From positions 62,001 through 126,000 of the forward strand of contig SRSI01000027.1 of assembly GCA_005656395.1 (NCBI GenBank): a stretch of 64,000 nucleotides of DNA, in the 5' to 3' direction. This document shows, in pieces, positions 10,505 to 21,500 of this stretch. Every line of letters starts with the position of its first letter. The first letter of the stretch is position 1. The translations under genes and the position numbers were made by a program. Below the pieces are notes generated by a model, which worked only from the letters and a program-made list of their open reading frames with translations, had not been told where the DNA came from and made no database searches. The stretch comes from Strongyloides papillosus (lineage: Eukaryota; Nematoda; Chromadorea; Rhabditida; Strongyloididae).

Positions 10505-13500
10505 TTAACTTGGTGGATATCCTGTGGACATGTGCTTAGTACGGTTGTAAGCATAGGTTAATGCATAAACCGTTTCGATTGGAGTTAACTCTGTTTGAGC
10601 ACGAAGTGATTCACGAATTGTACGATTGAATCTTTCTACAAACGCATTCGATTTGTGGTTATGTGGTGATGAAATATAATGCTTGATATGCATTGTCTGA
10701 AGGTACTTTTCAACCTTATTGCCAATAAAAGATGCTCCACCATCTGTACGAAGTGTTCTGGGATAACCGAAAGTCGAGAAACATTTCATCAGTTGTACCA
10801 ATGTGGAGTGCTGGTCTTGTTTTTTAGTTATAGCAGTATAAGCAAAGCGACTGTATTCGTCGATAATAACAAGAACATGAAGCTTATCTTCAAGTTGTAT
10901 ATAGTCGGCATTCAATATTTCCCAGACTTCAGCTGGTCGAGGAATTGAATGTGTGTTTGTTTGAACAAGATTAGAAGGTTGATGTTTGATTCTCCAACAT
11001 ACCTCACAATCTTGCCATACACGTTGCATGTCAATAGCCATTTTAGGCCAATAAAATATAAGACAAAATTTATCAGATAGTTTAGCATATCCCCAGTGTT
11101 GACCAATGTCGGGGTGTTCATGAAATCTTCGCAACAGTTCATCCCGTAATACTCGAGGGACATAAACGCGAGATTTTCCTTTAATAGTTATCATTACTCC
11201 CTCATCTTGGAGAATAGCTTTTTCTTGGTCGTCAAGAAACTGTGCAAATCGGGATATCTCAAATGGTTTATCTCGGCTGTCATTCATGATAGGAAATGCA
11301 TCCTCATATAGAGATTCATTGGCTATGATAGCATTAAATTCATTTCTACTAAGGTAGTCGGCAACATTGTTGTCGGCTCCTTTAACATAGACTATAGTAA
11401 TATCATATTCCATTATGGCCATTTGGTACCTCTGAAGAATACCTGTCAGCTCCTTGTTTTTAAGCAGCGCTAACAGAGGTTTATGATCAGTAACCACTGT
11501 TGTGTGTTTACCATAGATGTAAGGTCTAAATTGTTTGAGGGTATACACAAGCCCCAATGCCTCGAGTTTAATAATCGGATAATTCTTTTCTGCCGGTTTG
11601 AGAGAACGCGAAGCAAAAGCTATAGGTTTACTCTTCTGTGTTAGTGCTGCACCTAATCCTTGAAAGGAGGCGTCAGTAAATATGGTATATGGAATAGTGT
11701 GGTCTGGTGGTGCCAGAACAGCGGCATTGATAAGTGCGTCTTTTATTTTGTGAAATGCCTTTTTCTGATCATCTGACCATTGAAAATGATTAATGACACG
11801 ATATAAAGGTTCAGCTATTGCTGAAAAATTGTCAATGTGCTTTCGAAAGTAAGAGACGGCACCTAGGAAGGATTTAAGTTCCTTCTCGTTCTTAGGGTCA
11901 GTTTTATCAGATATTGCTTTGACTTTAGCTGGATTAGGATGGATTCCTTCGAAATCAATCACGAAGCCTAAATAATGTGCACAATTTTGACCGAATTGGC
12001 ACTTATTAAGGGTTATTTTCATGTTGTATAAGCGAATACGGGATAGGATATCATGAATCCTTTCCAGATGTTCATCTTCGTCGTTAGTGCATGTCAATAT
12101 ATCATCGAGATATATGTAACAATTGTCAATACCACTAAGAACTTTGTCCATGATATCTTGGAATTTGTCGGGTGAACCAGTCAAGCCCATAGGCATAACT
12201 TTATACTGGTATATTCCTCTGTGTGTCACGAATGCAGCAATACGTTTACTAGCTTCATCGAGGGGTATTTGGTGAAACCCTTGTTTCAAATCAAATACAC
12301 TGTAGAAACGATGACCGCTAGCTTCTTCTGTTAAACGATCAATTCGTGGTATTATGTGGGATTGTTGTTTTATTAACTTATTGATAGCTCTAAAATCAAC
12401 AACAAATCGCCACTTTGAATCTTTCTTGCGTACAAGAACAACTCTAGACAAGTATGGTGATCTACTGTCTTCAATCATACCTTTTTCTAGCATATTTTGA
12501 ACTTGTCTATCAATTTCCTCTTCTACCTCTTTAGATCGGCGGCCTGGCCGGATACGTTGAGGCAAGGAATGTGAAGATAGCTCTATATTAAGACGTTCTG
12601 GGCCATTATATAGCCCGATTATGCCGTCATATTCGAAAAAAGCTTCTCTATTCTCCCATATTATCTCTTTTAATTGGGATTTACTTTTTTCTGATAACAC
12701 GCATGATTCCCATTCAATCAAGTCAAATAACTTTTCTCTAGTTAGAGGTGGGTGAGGATGCGGATAATTAGGAAGAGAATTCTCCCAATAAGCATCATCT
12801 GGAATTATCTCTTCTCCAGATATACGAATAGTATTTTCATCTAGCTCTTCAATTGAAAAGAGTTTACCGATTTCAGTGTTACTGGGTATATTTACCGGAT
12901 TATATCCCTTATTTTGTATAATAACAGCGTATCTGTTATCAATTACCGGACCTATTTGGTCATAAGTCATTATGTGATTTACTCCTTTCCAATGGTTATT
13001 ACTTTGGAAGAGGAAATTCGCTTTGTTATGCGTGGTTTCTACGTTAGGTTTGACATGTACTACTCTGGTAGTCATGGGGAGAATAGTGATATTATCAATG
13101 GTTTTAACTGTGAAAAATTGCTCCTCATGAGAATTAGAATCAACCAAGTTGATAGTTAATTCGTTACCATATATAGCTCGAAGACCTGGTATTCCGATTA
13201 CCATGTCATGAGGAATAGTATCAGAAACATGAGTTTTAATTTTTGATACTTTATTATTTACTTTAAGAGTTATTATCGTGGAGCCTAAGAACTGCATAAC
13301 TGTATTGTTTGCTAACTGTGCTCCACTACTTTTGGATACAATGTTAGACTTTATATTTTTGGGTAATTGGTCATAAATTGTCTTGTTTATGACGTTTATA
13401 TTTGCACCCGTGTCTAATAGGGCATTCATTGTAAATGAAGGGAATTGAATTTTAATGATAGGCAGTTTAGACGGTGCATCTTCAACAGCAATGTTATTAA

Positions 13501-14479
13501 CTACGCCATTCCGTGATACACGAATGGGATTTCCTAACAGCAAGTCATTATGATGTGTGGATAACAATGGTTCATTCACAAACAATGTATTGTTTGGTGC
13601 ATCTGTAGATCGGAAATCTTGTACCATTTTAGCGGCTTTATTAAAGCCGTACTTTGTAAGGATGGTAGCGATCAAAGTCATTGCGCTTGCTACTGTGTTT
13701 GGCATTTCATGAATAGCTGTATCAAATTGTTGATCGCGTATCAACTTAATCCAATTCATGAACGAGGTGTACATATCAGGATCGTTGTCCAAACAACGAA
13801 TTCTGTAATATGTGATTGGGTTAGATGGAACAGGATGTTGCTGCACATCCCCCGTCTGCTTGACGGCATCGTGTAATTGTCCTTTTAATTGGGCATTCTC
13901 GACCCTAAGGTTAATATTACTGTTCAAGCACATCTCGTGTTTTTCCATTATGCCATCACAAGGCACGGACGATTGTGGTGCTTCTACACAAGTAACGTTA
14001 GTGACAACTTGTGGAATGTCATTGTTTACAAATACATTGTCCTGGTCAACCGATGTGGTTGTGTTACAGACAATGTTAGATGATGCCAGTTGTAGAGCAT
14101 CATGCAATTGTATTTTAAGTTCACGTGATTGCTCGCGAACATCTTTGAGGGAAGCCAATTCTACGCGTAATGCCTTAATATCGAATTCCATTGCTTCAAT
14201 TGTAGACAGATGTTCAGTCTTTTTCATATAGTCAGTACGAAAGGTAGTTAACTCACTATTTTTCAACTCTAATAGTTCGTTTAAGGAAGTAATACGAGCT
14301 GTTAATTCGTCGATTTCATTCTGTAAACTATCCGTTTGTGTAGATTTCTCGTTTACTTGCTTATGAAGAAATTGGACTTCACTATTCAACAGCAGCGTGT
14401 CCTGAAGACAGTGCTGCAGATCATTGGTGTTCTTGGTACAAGACGAAGCTGAGGCACGGAGTTGGTTAAGCTCCTCTCT
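10505..14479 (-). CDS. pol: Pol polyprotein of element A: protease-RT-RNase H-integrase
   Basis: The frame is open from directly after the gag amber codon at 14480-14482. Numbering below is from the first in-frame ATG (14389). Residues 1-100 and 155-180 are coiled coil. The retropepsin motif DTGAN is at 326-330. RT spans about 600-830 with YLDD at 760-763. RNase H starts at FTDAS (D905). The integrase has H1090/H1098 and C1128/C1131, then D1162, D1216 and E1252, giving the D-35-E spacing. All these catalytic residues are present. The domain order is Ty3/Gypsy. The reading frame stops early at 10505-10507, removing the integrase tail, which is still recognisable downstream. Expression presumably requires suppression of the gag stop. 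Confidence 0.9.
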   Translation of the reverse strand, partial: REELNQLRASASSCTKNTNDLQHCLQDTLLLNSEVQFLHKQVNEKSTQTDSLQNEIDELTARITSLNELLELKNSELTTFRTDYMKKTEHLSTIEAMEFDIKALRVELASLKDVREQSRELKIQLHDALQLASSNIVCNTTTSVDQDNVFVNNDIPQVVTNVTCVEAPQSSVPCDGIMEKHEMCLNSNINLRVENAQLKGQLHDAVKQTGDVQQHPVPSNPITYYRIRCLDNDPDMYTSFMNWIKLIRDQQFDTAIHEMPNTVASAMTLIATILTKYGFNKAAKMVQDFRSTDAPNNTLFVNEPLLSTHHNDLLLGNPIRVSRNGVVNNIAVEDAPSKLPIIKIQFPSFTMNALLDTGANINVINKTIYDQLPKNIKSNIVSKSSGAQLANNTVMQFLGSTIITLKVNNKVSKIKTHVSDTIPHDMVIGIPGLRAIYGNELTINLVDSNSHEEQFFTVKTIDNITILPMTTRVVHVKPNVETTHNKANFLFQSNNHWKGVNHIMTYDQIGPVIDNRYAVIIQNKGYNPVNIPSNTEIGKLFSIEELDENTIRISGEEIIPDDAYWENSLPNYPHPHPPLTREKLFDLIEWESCVLSEKSKSQLKEIIWENREAFFEYDGIIGLYNGPERLNIELSSHSLPQRIRPGRRSKEVEEEIDRQVQNMLEKGMIEDSRSPYLSRVVLVRKKDSKWRFVVDFRAINKLIKQQSHIIPRIDRLTEEASGHRFYSVFDLKQGFHQIPLDEASKRIAAFVTHRGIYQYKVMPMGLTGSPDKFQDIMDKVLSGIDNCYIYLDDILTCTNDEDEHLERIHDILSRIRLYNMKITLNKCQFGQNCAHYLGFVIDFEGIHPNPAKVKAISDKTDPKNEKELKSFLGAVSYFRKHIDNFSAIAEPLYRVINHFQWSDDQKKAFHKIKDALINAAVLAPPDHTIPYTIFTDASFQGLGAALTQKSKPIAFASRSLKPAEKNYPIIKLEALGLVYTLKQFRPYIYGKHTTVVTDHKPLLALLKNKELTGILQRYQMAIMEYDITIVYVKGADNNVADYLSRNEFNAIIANESLYEDAFPIMNDSRDKPFEISRFAQFLDDQEKAILQDEGVMITIKGKSRVYVPRVLRDELLRRFHEHPDIGQHWGYAKLSDKFCLIFYWPKMAIDMQRVWQDCEVCWRIKHQPSNLVQTNTHSIPRPAEVWEILNADYIQLEDKLHVLVIIDEYSRFAYTAITKKQDQHSTLVQLMKCFSTFGYPRTLRTDGGASFIGNKVEKYLQTMHIKHYISSPHNHKSNAFVERFNRTIRESLRAQTELTPIETVYALTYAYNRTKHMSTGYPPS

Positions 14480-14482
14480 CTA
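14480..14482 (-). promoter_or_regulatory. In-frame amber codon between gag and pol
   Basis: GAT TAG AGA GAG separates gag from pol without a frame change. The frame is open on both sides and a coiled coil runs across it. This is the layout used for stop-codon readthrough in gammaretroviruses, though the downstream bases are not a known readthrough context. A simple Gln-to-stop mutation would look the same. Confidence 0.5.
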
Positions 14483-17248
14483 ATCAATCGTCTTATCTAC
14501 ATACTGTTGCACGATTTTCATATCGCTCATACATTTAGTATTATCACTCTTGAGGAGTTGAAGTTCGTTATTCTTTAACTCCAGCTCCTTTTTCAACTTT
14601 TTTCGCTCGTTTTGACATTCTAATAACTTGTCTTCGAGCTCTCGGATAGAAGATATTTGCTGTTCATGCAATGCAGCTTTCTGACGCTCACCCGCAATAA
14701 CCGACTGTACCACGGTGATGAGGGATTGAAGTTCCTCCTTCATTGATATTGGAGGAATAGTCAACGTTAAAGCATTAGGTATGCCTTCTATATGTGTTGT
14801 AACTGTCTTAATATCGTCGAGTATTTTAGATTTATCGTCTGCCAAAATGCGTTCTGACTTCTTTAATTTCTCGACTTCCTTCGTTTGGCTTTTCAATTTA
14901 GCCTCACAATTACGTAACTCAGCTTCTATTTTAGATACAACTGTTTTATCTTGTGTGCTGGCACGAAGTGTAGTTGTAGCTCCAGGTGCCTTATTTGTAT
15001 TGCTGGAAGCGGGTGTTTTACCCTTTTCCGTCGCGGCATTTTGTATTACCTTTGGGGGTGCTTCCTTAATTGGAGCTACCATATTGGAAAGCTCACAAGA
15101 TTGTTCATAAGCTGATATGGCTGCATGCACCTTCTTAAGAATAGAAGATGAATCAACTGTGTCGTCTGATATTTCGACAAAATCAGTATTATTGTTATCG
15201 AAGCGAACAGTTTTTACATTATGACAATTTGGATTGGCAATTGTAGTTATTTTCTTATCAAAATCGAAGTGGTTATCAAGAAAAACATCTTTTACTCTAA
15301 TACCTTTATTTTCTATTATGCTCCCAATTTTACAATTGGGTAGTAGTTGTTTATAATGTACTTTTACCATATTGTCAACGCCAAAATCGCGTTGATTGTA
15401 ATAAGCACCATATTGTGAGGGAGCCAGCTTACATTTACCTATAGGTGCTGATGCTCCAAATGGAATTAGAAAGGCTAGTATTAACAGACAAATAGTCAAT
15501 GTGTTAAGTTTCAATTCTTTGACAAGATTACTTAGATCGTAGACAATGCCATCAAGTTTACCAGCGGATTGTGCATCTATACGATCATCTTGTGATGCTT
15601 GCACATTGTTTATTTTACCTTGCAGTGGGTATCGAGTGGTGCTTTTACTCTTAGGATAGGTTTTATGATCTCCACGGCGGTTGGTAGTTCCACCTGTAGG
15701 AGCTTTATTTGTGGTATATGTCGTGTTAGGTCTACGGACATCGTTATTTTTCGTTAATTGTCGTGATGTGTGACCGTTAGACTTATTAGCCGGATTATTA
15801 TAATTGTTTTTATTATTATTGTTATAATTACTATAATTATTATAACTATTATCCCCATTATGAGTATGCTGACGATTGTGATTATTCTGAATGTAAGAAT
15901 TATTAGAGTGACGACTAGGTCTGCGATTAGAAGACTGTACTTTATTAGCATTAGACTTTATCCCCCGTGATAAATGAGGACGCCGAATTACATCAATTGC
16001 CGGTTGCATTCTAATCTGAGTTTCTATATATGATGCAACAAAATCGTCATATTCCAACTCATACAAATTGGGAGTAATGTTGTTAAGGCGTAACAAAGGA
16101 TGTAACCCTTTTGTAAACAACATTAATTGATCTCTTTTAAGATCTTTAGAAGTCCGGAAAAATGCATTAGGATTGGTGACCGAGAATTTTTTCCGTATAT
16201 ACTCAGAGAATTTAGTTTCGTGGGCCGAAACATCTAAGGCATCGTTCATGGGAGGCACGGCATAAAAGTTCTCATAACTTTGCAGGCCTTGCCTTGCCAA
16301 AATGTCTTTAATATCATGTAATATTTCCGTCAAAGTAAAATTATAAGTAACCGAAAAACCCTCGACATTGCTTTTCTTGGTTACAGCAATGTTACGGGCA
16401 TTAGCAATTTTGCTATCTGAAGGGATGATATAATTGACAAGCTTTGCTGCTATTTTATCAATTACCGGGAATTCATCCTTATTATGGGCTAAAAGATTGA
16501 GTGTATTAATGCAATGTTTCATAAAATTGGTATAACCGTTAATTGATTTTCCTTTAAATGTACCAAACATTTTCTTCGTTTGGGCTAATAACAGAGCATT
16601 TTCCAATTCGCTAACAGTGCGAATTGATCTCTTCATGGGAGTATAAGATGCTCGTAAGTCGGGAACATAGTAGTCACTACTAATATGTAATTCTTTCAAA
16701 ACCTCCGTTAACCGGTTGGTTTGTTCGGCACGGAGAGCATCGTACTTGTGAGGCTCTGTATCAAGTACTTGCTGCTGTTCGTTAAGCAATTCAGCAATAA
16801 CGGTTTTCATAATGGTCGACTGCTCAGCCAATGGAATACCATTTTGGCCTGGTTTCGTTTCGTCAACCTGACGTGGTAATCTCAAATGCGAAACTCGAGA
16901 TAATATAGAGGTGCTGCCTTTGTGGAACAAATTACGCCATCCCTTGAAAAAAGATAATGACGTGTCCACGTTGGGCAATATTTTAGGATGCTCTTGAAAA
17001 GAGACAACCTTGATAGATGGTGTAGCTTTTGAAGCATACGTAGTATCATGATTAGGAAAGACTTCACTAACATGATGATCGCCACTTTCGTGGATTGGGG
17101 GTCGTGCTTGTAACATAATGGGTACAACCTGTGATGGTTGTAGCATTATGTTGACAGGCTTAGTGTCACTTGCGTGAGCATCGCCACTTACGTGGAGGGA
17201 AGTATTTTTCTTTGTAGGTAAACTACTTGAACGATAATTAAACGACAT
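14480..17248 (-). CDS. gag: Gag of element A, with internal hydrophobic segment and C-terminal coiled coil
   Basis: The first true ATG is at 17248; the frame is open 13 codons further upstream, but only to a TTG. The product is about 922 residues, large for a Gag. Using the upstream frame for numbering, residues 150-430 look like the folded capsid region, and 445-560 is basic and Asn-rich, with an NNYSNYNNNN-type tract that may bind RNA. No CCHC zinc knuckle is present. Residues 596-614 form a hydrophobic stretch (LTICLLILAFLIPFGASA) followed by a cysteine-bearing region (C619, C652, C688, C731). Residues 785-935 are a strong coiled coil that continues into Pol beyond the TAG stop. Confidence 0.8.
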   Translation of the reverse strand: MSFNYRSSSLPTKKNTSLHVSGDAHASDTKPVNIMLQPSQVVPIMLQARPPIHESGDHHVSEVFPNHDTTYASKATPSIKVVSFQEHPKILPNVDTSLSFFKGWRNLFHKGSTSILSRVSHLRLPRQVDETKPGQNGIPLAEQSTIMKTVIAELLNEQQQVLDTEPHKYDALRAEQTNRLTEVLKELHISSDYYVPDLRASYTPMKRSIRTVSELENALLLAQTKKMFGTFKGKSINGYTNFMKHCINTLNLLAHNKDEFPVIDKIAAKLVNYIIPSDSKIANARNIAVTKKSNVEGFSVTYNFTLTEILHDIKDILARQGLQSYENFYAVPPMNDALDVSAHETKFSEYIRKKFSVTNPNAFFRTSKDLKRDQLMLFTKGLHPLLRLNNITPNLYELEYDDFVASYIETQIRMQPAIDVIRRPHLSRGIKSNANKVQSSNRRPSRHSNNSYIQNNHNRQHTHNGDNSYNNYSNYNNNNKNNYNNPANKSNGHTSRQLTKNNDVRRPNTTYTTNKAPTGGTTNRRGDHKTYPKSKSTTRYPLQGKINNVQASQDDRIDAQSAGKLDGIVYDLSNLVKELKLNTLTICLLILAFLIPFGASAPIGKCKLAPSQYGAYYNQRDFGVDNMVKVHYKQLLPNCKIGSIIENKGIRVKDVFLDNHFDFDKKITTIANPNCHNVKTVRFDNNNTDFVEISDDTVDSSSILKKVHAAISAYEQSCELSNMVAPIKEAPPKVIQNAATEKGKTPASSNTNKAPGATTTLRASTQDKTVVSKIEAELRNCEAKLKSQTKEVEKLKKSERILADDKSKILDDIKTVTTHIEGIPNALTLTIPPISMKEELQSLITVVQSVIAGERQKAALHEQQISSIRELEDKLLECQNERKKLKKELELKNNELQLLKSDNTKCMSDMKIVQQYVDKTID

Positions 17249-17670
17249 GTTGATATCGAAAACTAAAAATGATATGAAATTTAGCAAATAACGGAATTAT
17301 ATAACATTTGTAGATAAAGAGTGTAATACTCAAGAATGTATCTTCTACTTAGTAACTCTGATGGTACCTGATTGTTTTTTAAAAAATGTCTCAGTAATTC
17401 TATCCTATGTTGTGCACAACTATACTTATCTTAATCAACGTTACAACTCAATAAACAACTAAGATTAATGAGAAGCGTAGGAAGCAAGGCAAAAAATGCC
17501 TATATGTTGCAAACTACATATATACCTAGGCTGAATTTCTAAATGTTAAAGTACCATGAGTATTGTGAAAATGATAATAACGTACAATAAAAATTAACAT
17601 CATGAAGAATATCGGTTATAGATATAGAAAAACAATGCATTGGTTTTTTTTGAGAATTAAATATAGTTTA

Positions 17671-17688
17671 TGGTTCGTGGAACCTCCA
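17671..17688 (-). promoter_or_regulatory. Primer-binding site of element A
   Basis: On the minus strand TGGAGGTTCCACGAACCA follows the 5' LTR without a gap. It begins with TGG, complementary to the CCA end of a tRNA. I could not name the tRNA. Confidence 0.65.
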
Positions 17689-17822
17689 TGTAATCTGTTT
17701 GATAAAAGGTAGATAAAATATATAATAAATTTATTTAAAAGCTCTCTGATTAAAAATGTGAATATTATAAGTATATCTTTCTTTTATACTATTTTATAAA
17801 GGGTGGGTTGTCCCACCCTACA
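17689..17822 (-). repeat. 5' LTR of element A (134 bp)
   Basis: Same TG...CA boundaries and length as the copy at 8760-8893, with two visible substitutions. On the right it is followed by TATA, matching the bases left of the other LTR. Confidence 0.9.
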
Positions 17823-18563
17823 TATACAACAACTTAACTTGATAATGAAATATGTTTTATCTTTATGTTTTCAAATAACTAAGTTTTTCAGATTTGAATT
17901 CATAAATTATATGAACAAGGAGCATCTTCACTATTCAAACTGATAAAAAGATAAGTTTTACTATATCTTTAATTATATAACGTTATTTTTTCAGGTGTAA
18001 ATTAGTAAATAATAAGGATAAGAATCATCTCTTCATGTTCAATCTGTTAAAAAAGATAGGTTTTGCTTTATATATTTCTTCATATTACTTTTTTTTCAGA
18101 TTCAATTTCACTAGTTAAGGATAAGAAATTCTTGAAGAAGTTTGTGTCCAGTTAATTTTTTTTTATTTTCTGTTAATGTAGTTTTGTTTCTAATATGTAG
18201 TTCTTTGTTTGTTTTATTATTTCATAGTAATTATTTTGTATTATTTGTAGCTTTATTAGAATAAAATATGATTTGCGCATTAGTACGAAGAACATTTATG
18301 ATTATTATACTTGAAAAATTGAGTTAATTAAGAAAAAATATGTATTTATATTAAAAATTTATAAAACATATTTAGTATGTAAAATTATTGAAGTAAAAAA
18401 AAACACATATAAATATGTGTTTATCATGTAAAAACTGTATAACATACTTTTTTGAAATTTAAGACATCAGTATGTAAATAACATACTGAAGTAATTTTTA
18501 CCAATTTTATTACAAAAATATGTAAAGTTACATACTAAATATGTTACTAAAAATTTTGAGTGT

Positions 18564-21500
18564 GTGATTATATTAGTAGTTATCTTAAAGAGATCTTATA
18601 TATAAATTTTAACTTACTAATTAATTTCAGTATATACTTCTTTTCGTTCTGAATAAAAATAAATCATAATAATAAAAAAAAATACAGTAAAGTATATAAA
18701 ATCATCATAAAATAATTTTCTTATAAGATTATACAAGGTTAATCATGTAAGACTTCCCAGATATTTACAATAATAACTTTGATTTTTTTAAAATACAAGT
18801 GTGATTAATAGTCATTTGGTAGACAAGATATAATACATATCTTTATTTAATATAGATCCCATGAAGAAATCTACATTCAAGACGGAGTTGTGAACTATCT
18901 AAATTTTTTTACATTTTTTAACGCTAATTTAATTTAACTTTGTGAAATGGAAAGTAATATTATGATTGTTATTGATTATAAGAATACAAGTTATATTCTA
19001 CCTATTTCTAAAATATCATTAGTATACAAATCCAAAAACTAAATTTCTTCCATGATTTCGATGTTTTTTTAAGAATTTAAATTTAATATGTTAATTTTTA
19101 AAACTAAAAACTATTATTTTAATAAAATAAATAAATATCTATCAAATAGGTATAATATTGTTAACTACAAAAAACTTTGAAGAAAGTTACAATAAGTAAA
19201 ATATTAACTATTTTTAACAATAAGAAAAGGCGTACAATTTTTTTTTATTTTTTGAATTTCGAAAATGTTTTATTAGCAAACGTATCTACCCTATTATCCT
19301 ATTATTGATTATCTTTTCTGTTTTTGAAATATAGAAAGTATAGAAAAAGATTAAATATACGATAATTTTAAAAAATGCGTCGAAATTTTCCATAGATTAG
19401 AAGCTACGGAAAATATTATGAAATAGTGGTAGATAGCGTAGAAATATTAAATAAAATTATCCTTTCAAAAAGTTTATGCACCAAAAATATTATAGTTCTT
19501 TGAACATTATATAAACAAATAAGTATTATTTTGTTAATTAACATTTGTAAGTTATTATAATAATATTCAGCATTATAAATGTTGAAAAATCTAATATTTA
19601 TAATTCACTTTGCCATTAAAAGTATAACAATGGTAATGACAAATCACAAGTTTTTCAACATCAATTTTAATTTATGGCACTATACTTATTTGACAGATAT
19701 TTATTCATTCCACCAAAATGATAATAGTTCATTGCTTGAAATTACTAAATTTAAATTAAATTATTTATTAATTTTTAAATATTTAAAAAATTAATTTTCT
19801 TTTCTAATTAATTACTTTATCATAGTTGTTGGACTTTTGTATATATGGTATCATTAGAATATGTAAAAAAAATTGCTTTGTATAATCAATAACAATCAAT
19901 ATAATGTGATTTTATATAAGGAAGTTACATTCATTTAGAATTAAAAAATGATCCAAATTTTAAAAGCCTATAAATCCTCCAAAATTCAAAAATCTTTATG
20001 AAATCCATAAAATAATAATAATATGTATCTCTCGTTACAATATGACTATGATATTAAATTTGTATCTTAAGAATGAGCAAAGTTATTTGTGCAAGTATCT
20101 GAGATGACTTACGTGAATGATACAGTGTATGCAGCTTTGTCTTTAAAAAATTTATTTTTTTCTTTCTGTTTTATAGTAATTTTCTCAATTTTCATCTAAA
20201 CATTTATTTTCAGATGCCATCATTTGCATTTTAGAAATACTTAAAACTTTATACTGCTTTAGTTACAAGTTGCTATATATACAAATTATCTTTATTTGGA
20301 CATCTGTTGGGTTATTCATGCATAACTAAAATGTTGAATAAAAAAGTGTCATGAATACTCAAAAATTTTGAGAAAAAGTGACTTTCATTAAATTTACAAT
20401 ATGCCAGATGAAGTAAATTTTATCTAATTAAAAAATAAATTATCACAATTTCTAGATTTTTAACACAACATAATAGTGTTACAAAATTGTAAAAGGACAT
20501 ATTGATGAATATACTGAAAATCAATGTCTGTGAGAATGTTTAAGTAACAAATAATTAGCATTGAAGAAATATAATAGTAATTTCTGATTGATAAAAAAAA
20601 GAAAAAAACACTTATAATTAATAATTTTTATAAACATTATGGAAAATCGTAATAATAGTTATTATTTGGGCCTTATTAATTTTGAAGAAAATTATCAAGG
20701 GTAAAAACTATTTTTGTAGTATTTTTTTTATTGCTTTTGTTTTAAAGTTTTTAAAATTATTATAGACTTTCTCTAAGTACTAACATTTTAGTATAGATTT
20801 AAACAACTATCTTATCATTTTTTTAATCAAAAGCAACCGTTAAATGTTTAAAAATATTCTATTTTATCATCAAAAAAAAAGCTTAAGAAAATCTACATTA
20901 CATAAATATACATAATATTTAATAATTTGATTTCTTATTTTAAAAAATTCTATTTTTTTAGCTTTATAGTATTTGACTGCGATGTTATAGTTTTATATCT
21001 CACATGCATAATTTAACTATTATTTACATAACAATCATCAATGTTAAGTTCCATTGGTAAAACGATAACCTTTGAGCACGTGTTAATCCATATTTTTATA
21101 GATCTATCATTATTAATTTTAACTTGTATAACTGATAATTTATTACTATTAGGCTTAATTAAATTTACTTCTTTTTTTAATGTATCAGTAACGTTTGTTT
21201 TTTTATATTATTTCTATCACTTTATCAACAAGATTAATTTTTTTCAATAATGGTTTTTACTTCTTTTTTGCTTCTACATTTTATCATTTTACGAATTTTC
21301 TTTAAAAAAGTTACATGTACTTTGAAATTTATTAGTTCTAACATTTCTACTTTTATCAATTTATTACTTACATTTATATAATTTAAATAATCTTAAGCTA
21401 TCAAAGTCGTATAATCAAATGGCTCATAAAGCTGTTTATCATATTTTATCAACCTTTTTTCATTTATACCACTAAATTATTAATCACGTGACATCTTATC

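Larger units (their letters stand above)
8760..17822 (-). mobile_element. Ty3/Gypsy-type LTR retrotransposon (element A)
   Basis: A complete 9,063-bp element lies on the minus strand. It has 134-bp LTRs of the TG...CA type at both ends, a 4-bp TATA target duplication (8756-8759 and 17823-17826), a primer-binding site beside the 5' LTR and a purine tract beside the 3' LTR. The internal region encodes Gag, then protease, RT, RNase H and integrase in Ty3/Gypsy order, a Q-rich ORF near the 3' end and an antisense ORF. Pol carries in-frame stop codons near its end, so this copy may be dead even though its LTRs are about 98.5% identical. Confidence 0.9.
8038..18563. mobile_element. Older TIR element split by the 9-kb LTR retrotransposon
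   Basis: The sequence starting at 8038 (ACACTCAAAAATTTT) is mirrored by an inverted copy ending at 18563. Similarity continues inward for about 150-200 bp on each side (8038-8180 and 18360-18563), in blocks rich in repeated TACATA/TATGTA motifs. The 9-kb LTR element lies entirely between the arms, so it probably inserted into this element. Ends with the same ACTCAAAAAT motif bound a second element at 45686-49068, so this is a family. No transposase is visible; class unknown. Confidence 0.55.

Noticed and set aside
13619..14231. Plus-strand ORFs within pol of element A
   Set aside because: They are antisense shadows of the pol frame and lack protein-like composition of their own.
10409..14482. 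Variant genetic code with UAA/UAG as Gln
   Set aside because: Other ORFs here end normally at TAA and TAG, and the host-type genes use TAA as their stop.
15780..15860. Microsatellite (AAT/ATT)
   Set aside because: It encodes the Asn-rich tract of Gag in an open frame, so it is coding sequence.
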